Origin: Oscillospiraceae bacterium
GTDB taxonomy: Bacteria > Bacillota > Clostridia > Oscillospirales > Acutalibacteraceae
Assembly (NCBI GenBank): GCA_028706415.1
Contig: JAQWBK010000019.1
Location: 1 to 6,020 of the forward strand
Reading direction: 5' to 3'
DNA length: 6,020 nucleotides
The notes under the pieces are model-generated. The model saw only the letters and a program-made list of their open reading frames with translations. It ran no database searches and was not told the DNA's origin. Shown here one piece after another: positions 5,322-6,020 of the stretch (its first letter is position 1; every line of letters begins with the position of its first letter). A program made the translations under genes and the position numbers.

Positions 5322-5699
5322 ATGTGTAAAAAAAGAATTTCTATCCTTAGCATCGTACTGTATGTAACAGCAGGTTTATTGGCGGTCTATTCAATTTGGT
5401 CTATCATGAACATTCAGGAGGACCTTAGAAATTATCTAACTCAGTATCAGCTTAAATTTACAGGAAACGAGTTTGATATTATCAACACTTATGTTTCCGG
5501 TGTCGGTCAATATGTATTTTTTGCAATTATTATGGCTGTATTGGGCTATATTGTACATATGCACTCCCCTGCAATCGAACAGGCAGTTATATCTGCAGAT
5601 GAAGCAGTTTATGAAGAGCCGGCTGGCGATATATCTGTTGAAGAATCCGTCGAGATATTCGAAGCTTCTGCAGAACCTACAGACTCAACCGATAATTGA
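5322..5699 (+). CDS. Small membrane protein with acidic C-terminal tail, unknown function
   Basis: A 125-residue protein. A basic MCKKR start leads into transmembrane segment 1 (about residues 6-28, ISILSIVLYVTAGLLAVYSIW). A ~30-residue loop (LRNYLTQYQLKFTGNEFDII) follows, then transmembrane segment 2 (about 60-81, VGQYVFFAIIMAVLGYIVHM). The last ~42 residues form a soluble tail very rich in Glu and Asp. The N-terminal charge suggests both ends are cytoplasmic, with the loop outside. I do not recognise a named family. ATG 5322 is preferred because the hydrophobic helix follows at once. A TTG at 5259 would add 21 mostly polar residues, but neither start has a strong ribosome site: there is only purine-rich GAAAGAAAGTGAAG before 5322. 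It is monocistronic from the promoter at 5187-5215; its stop codon touches a palindromic repeat. Confidence 0.75.
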   Translation: MCKKRISILSIVLYVTAGLLAVYSIWSIMNIQEDLRNYLTQYQLKFTGNEFDIINTYVSGVGQYVFFAIIMAVLGYIVHMHSPAIEQAVISADEAVYEEPAGDISVEESVEIFEASAEPTDSTDN

Positions 5700-5799
5700 T
5701 ACTAATTTCAATAAGAAACATTCCAGCCAACAGAGCCACGGCAACCGGGCAGAATGGCTGTCACGGCTCTGTTGGCATGTTTCTAATCGAAATTAGTAT
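5699..5799. repeat. 101-bp palindromic MITE-like element
   Basis: The ends are perfect 11-bp inverted repeats, ATACTAATTTC (5699-5709) and GAAATTAGTAT (5789-5799). Inside are AGAAACAT/ATGTTTCT (5714-5721 with 5777-5784) and GCCAACAGAGCC/GGCTCTGTTGGC (5726-5737 with 5765-5776). Almost the whole element folds into one hairpin. TA lies at the second and third outermost bases of each end, and the ends match those of the IS630 remnant at 3072-3406, so that transposase family could have moved it. It may also end the upstream transcript, although a T-run is lacking. Confidence 0.7.
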
Positions 5800-5815
5800 G
5801 AGAGAATAAAATATT

Positions 5816-5873
5816 ATACCCATATCATGGATACAGGCCTGAATAGGTCTGCCCCCATGATATGGGTATTTTT
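5816..5873 (+). terminator. Strong intrinsic terminator
   Basis: A perfect 15-bp stem, ATACCCATATCATGG (5816-5830) with CCATGATATGGGTAT (5855-5869), encloses a second hairpin (CAGGCCT..AGGTCTG) and is followed by five T (5869-5873). It is the best candidate to stop the plus-strand transcript of the membrane protein gene before it runs into the convergent tRNA gene. Confidence 0.8.
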
Positions 5874-5888
5874 ACTTGAGATCAGTAT

Positions 5889-5917
5889 AAAATCGTCTTG
5901 CAAAGCAAGACGATTTT
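5889..5917 (-). terminator. Terminator of the tRNA-Gly transcript (bidirectional)
   Basis: A perfect 13-bp stem, AAAATCGTCTTGC with GCAAGACGATTTT, has a 3-nt loop. It begins 3 nt after the tRNA 3' end in the minus-strand direction. The A/T ends of the arms give a T-run in both directions (five T on the plus strand at 5914-5918), so it can act for both converging transcripts. Confidence 0.8.
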
Positions 5918-5919
5918 TC

Positions 5920-5994
<75 letters not shown>

Positions 5995-5999
5995 ATATA

Positions 6000-6007
6000 A
6001 TACTGAT
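6000..6007. repeat. Left-type copy of the transposon-end motif at the window edge
   Basis: ATACTGAT (6000-6007) is the inverse of ATCAGTAT at 5881-5888, and both are one-base variants of the ATACTAAT/ATTAGTAT ends described for the IS630 remnant and the palindromic element. The orientation implies an element that continues past the window. At 8 bp, chance cannot be excluded for this copy alone. Confidence 0.35.
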
Positions 6008-6020
6008 TTAATACAAGCTA

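Noticed and set aside
5473..5796. Second plus-strand frame of 107 codons across the membrane protein gene and palindrome
   Set aside because: It shadows a gene with clear membrane topology and runs through the MITE-like hairpin; its composition is not protein-like.

Overview
The window looks like an intergenic-rich, AT-leaning stretch from a Gram-positive anaerobe of the class Clostridia, possibly a gut Oscillospiraceae/Ruminococcaceae relative. This rests on strong AGGAGG-type ribosome sites, near-consensus sigma-A promoters, a Tn1549/CTn-type mobC, an AraC/GH4 pair of Firmicutes style, REP-like GGGCGGAT..ATCCGCCC repeats and a tRNA with encoded CCA. The species cannot be named from this sequence.

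Layout. (1) 1-767: debris of an integrative/mobilizable element. A mobC relaxosome gene is frameshifted in its last codons, no relaxase follows it, and a possible IS end lies in the tail. (2) 768-3038: a divergent sugar-utilisation pair. A family GH4 alpha-galactosidase (melA-like, minus strand) faces an AraC-family regulator (plus strand). The 168-bp space between them holds three ATAATGTG repeats positioned like AraC half-sites. (3) 3039-4132: a repeat-rich segment with an IS630-type element cut down to about 335 bp, a strong hairpin terminator, a possible 52-codon minus-strand gene, a REP-like hairpin and isolated transposon-end motifs. (4) 4133-5076: a DUF4886 SGNH-type hydrolase on the minus strand, with a consensus promoter and a leader of about 120 nt. 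(5) 5187-5699: a small two-segment membrane protein of unknown function, from a perfect-consensus promoter. (6) 5699-6020: a 101-bp palindromic MITE-like element, two hairpin terminators and a tRNA-Gly(CCC) on the minus strand.

How it works together. The regulator probably senses an alpha-galactoside or related sugar, activates melA through two half-sites 21 bp apart, and may repress itself through a third copy lying on its own -10 box. No transporter is present, so substrate uptake must be encoded elsewhere. The hydrolase may act on esterified carbohydrates, but its link to melA is only proximity. The most notable non-coding signal is a recurring terminal motif (ATYAGTAT / ATACTRAT). It ends the IS630 remnant and the 101-bp palindrome and occurs at several other places, suggesting one transposase family has seeded this region with non-autonomous elements. 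I see no clear defence system, CRISPR array or wholly new multigene system.
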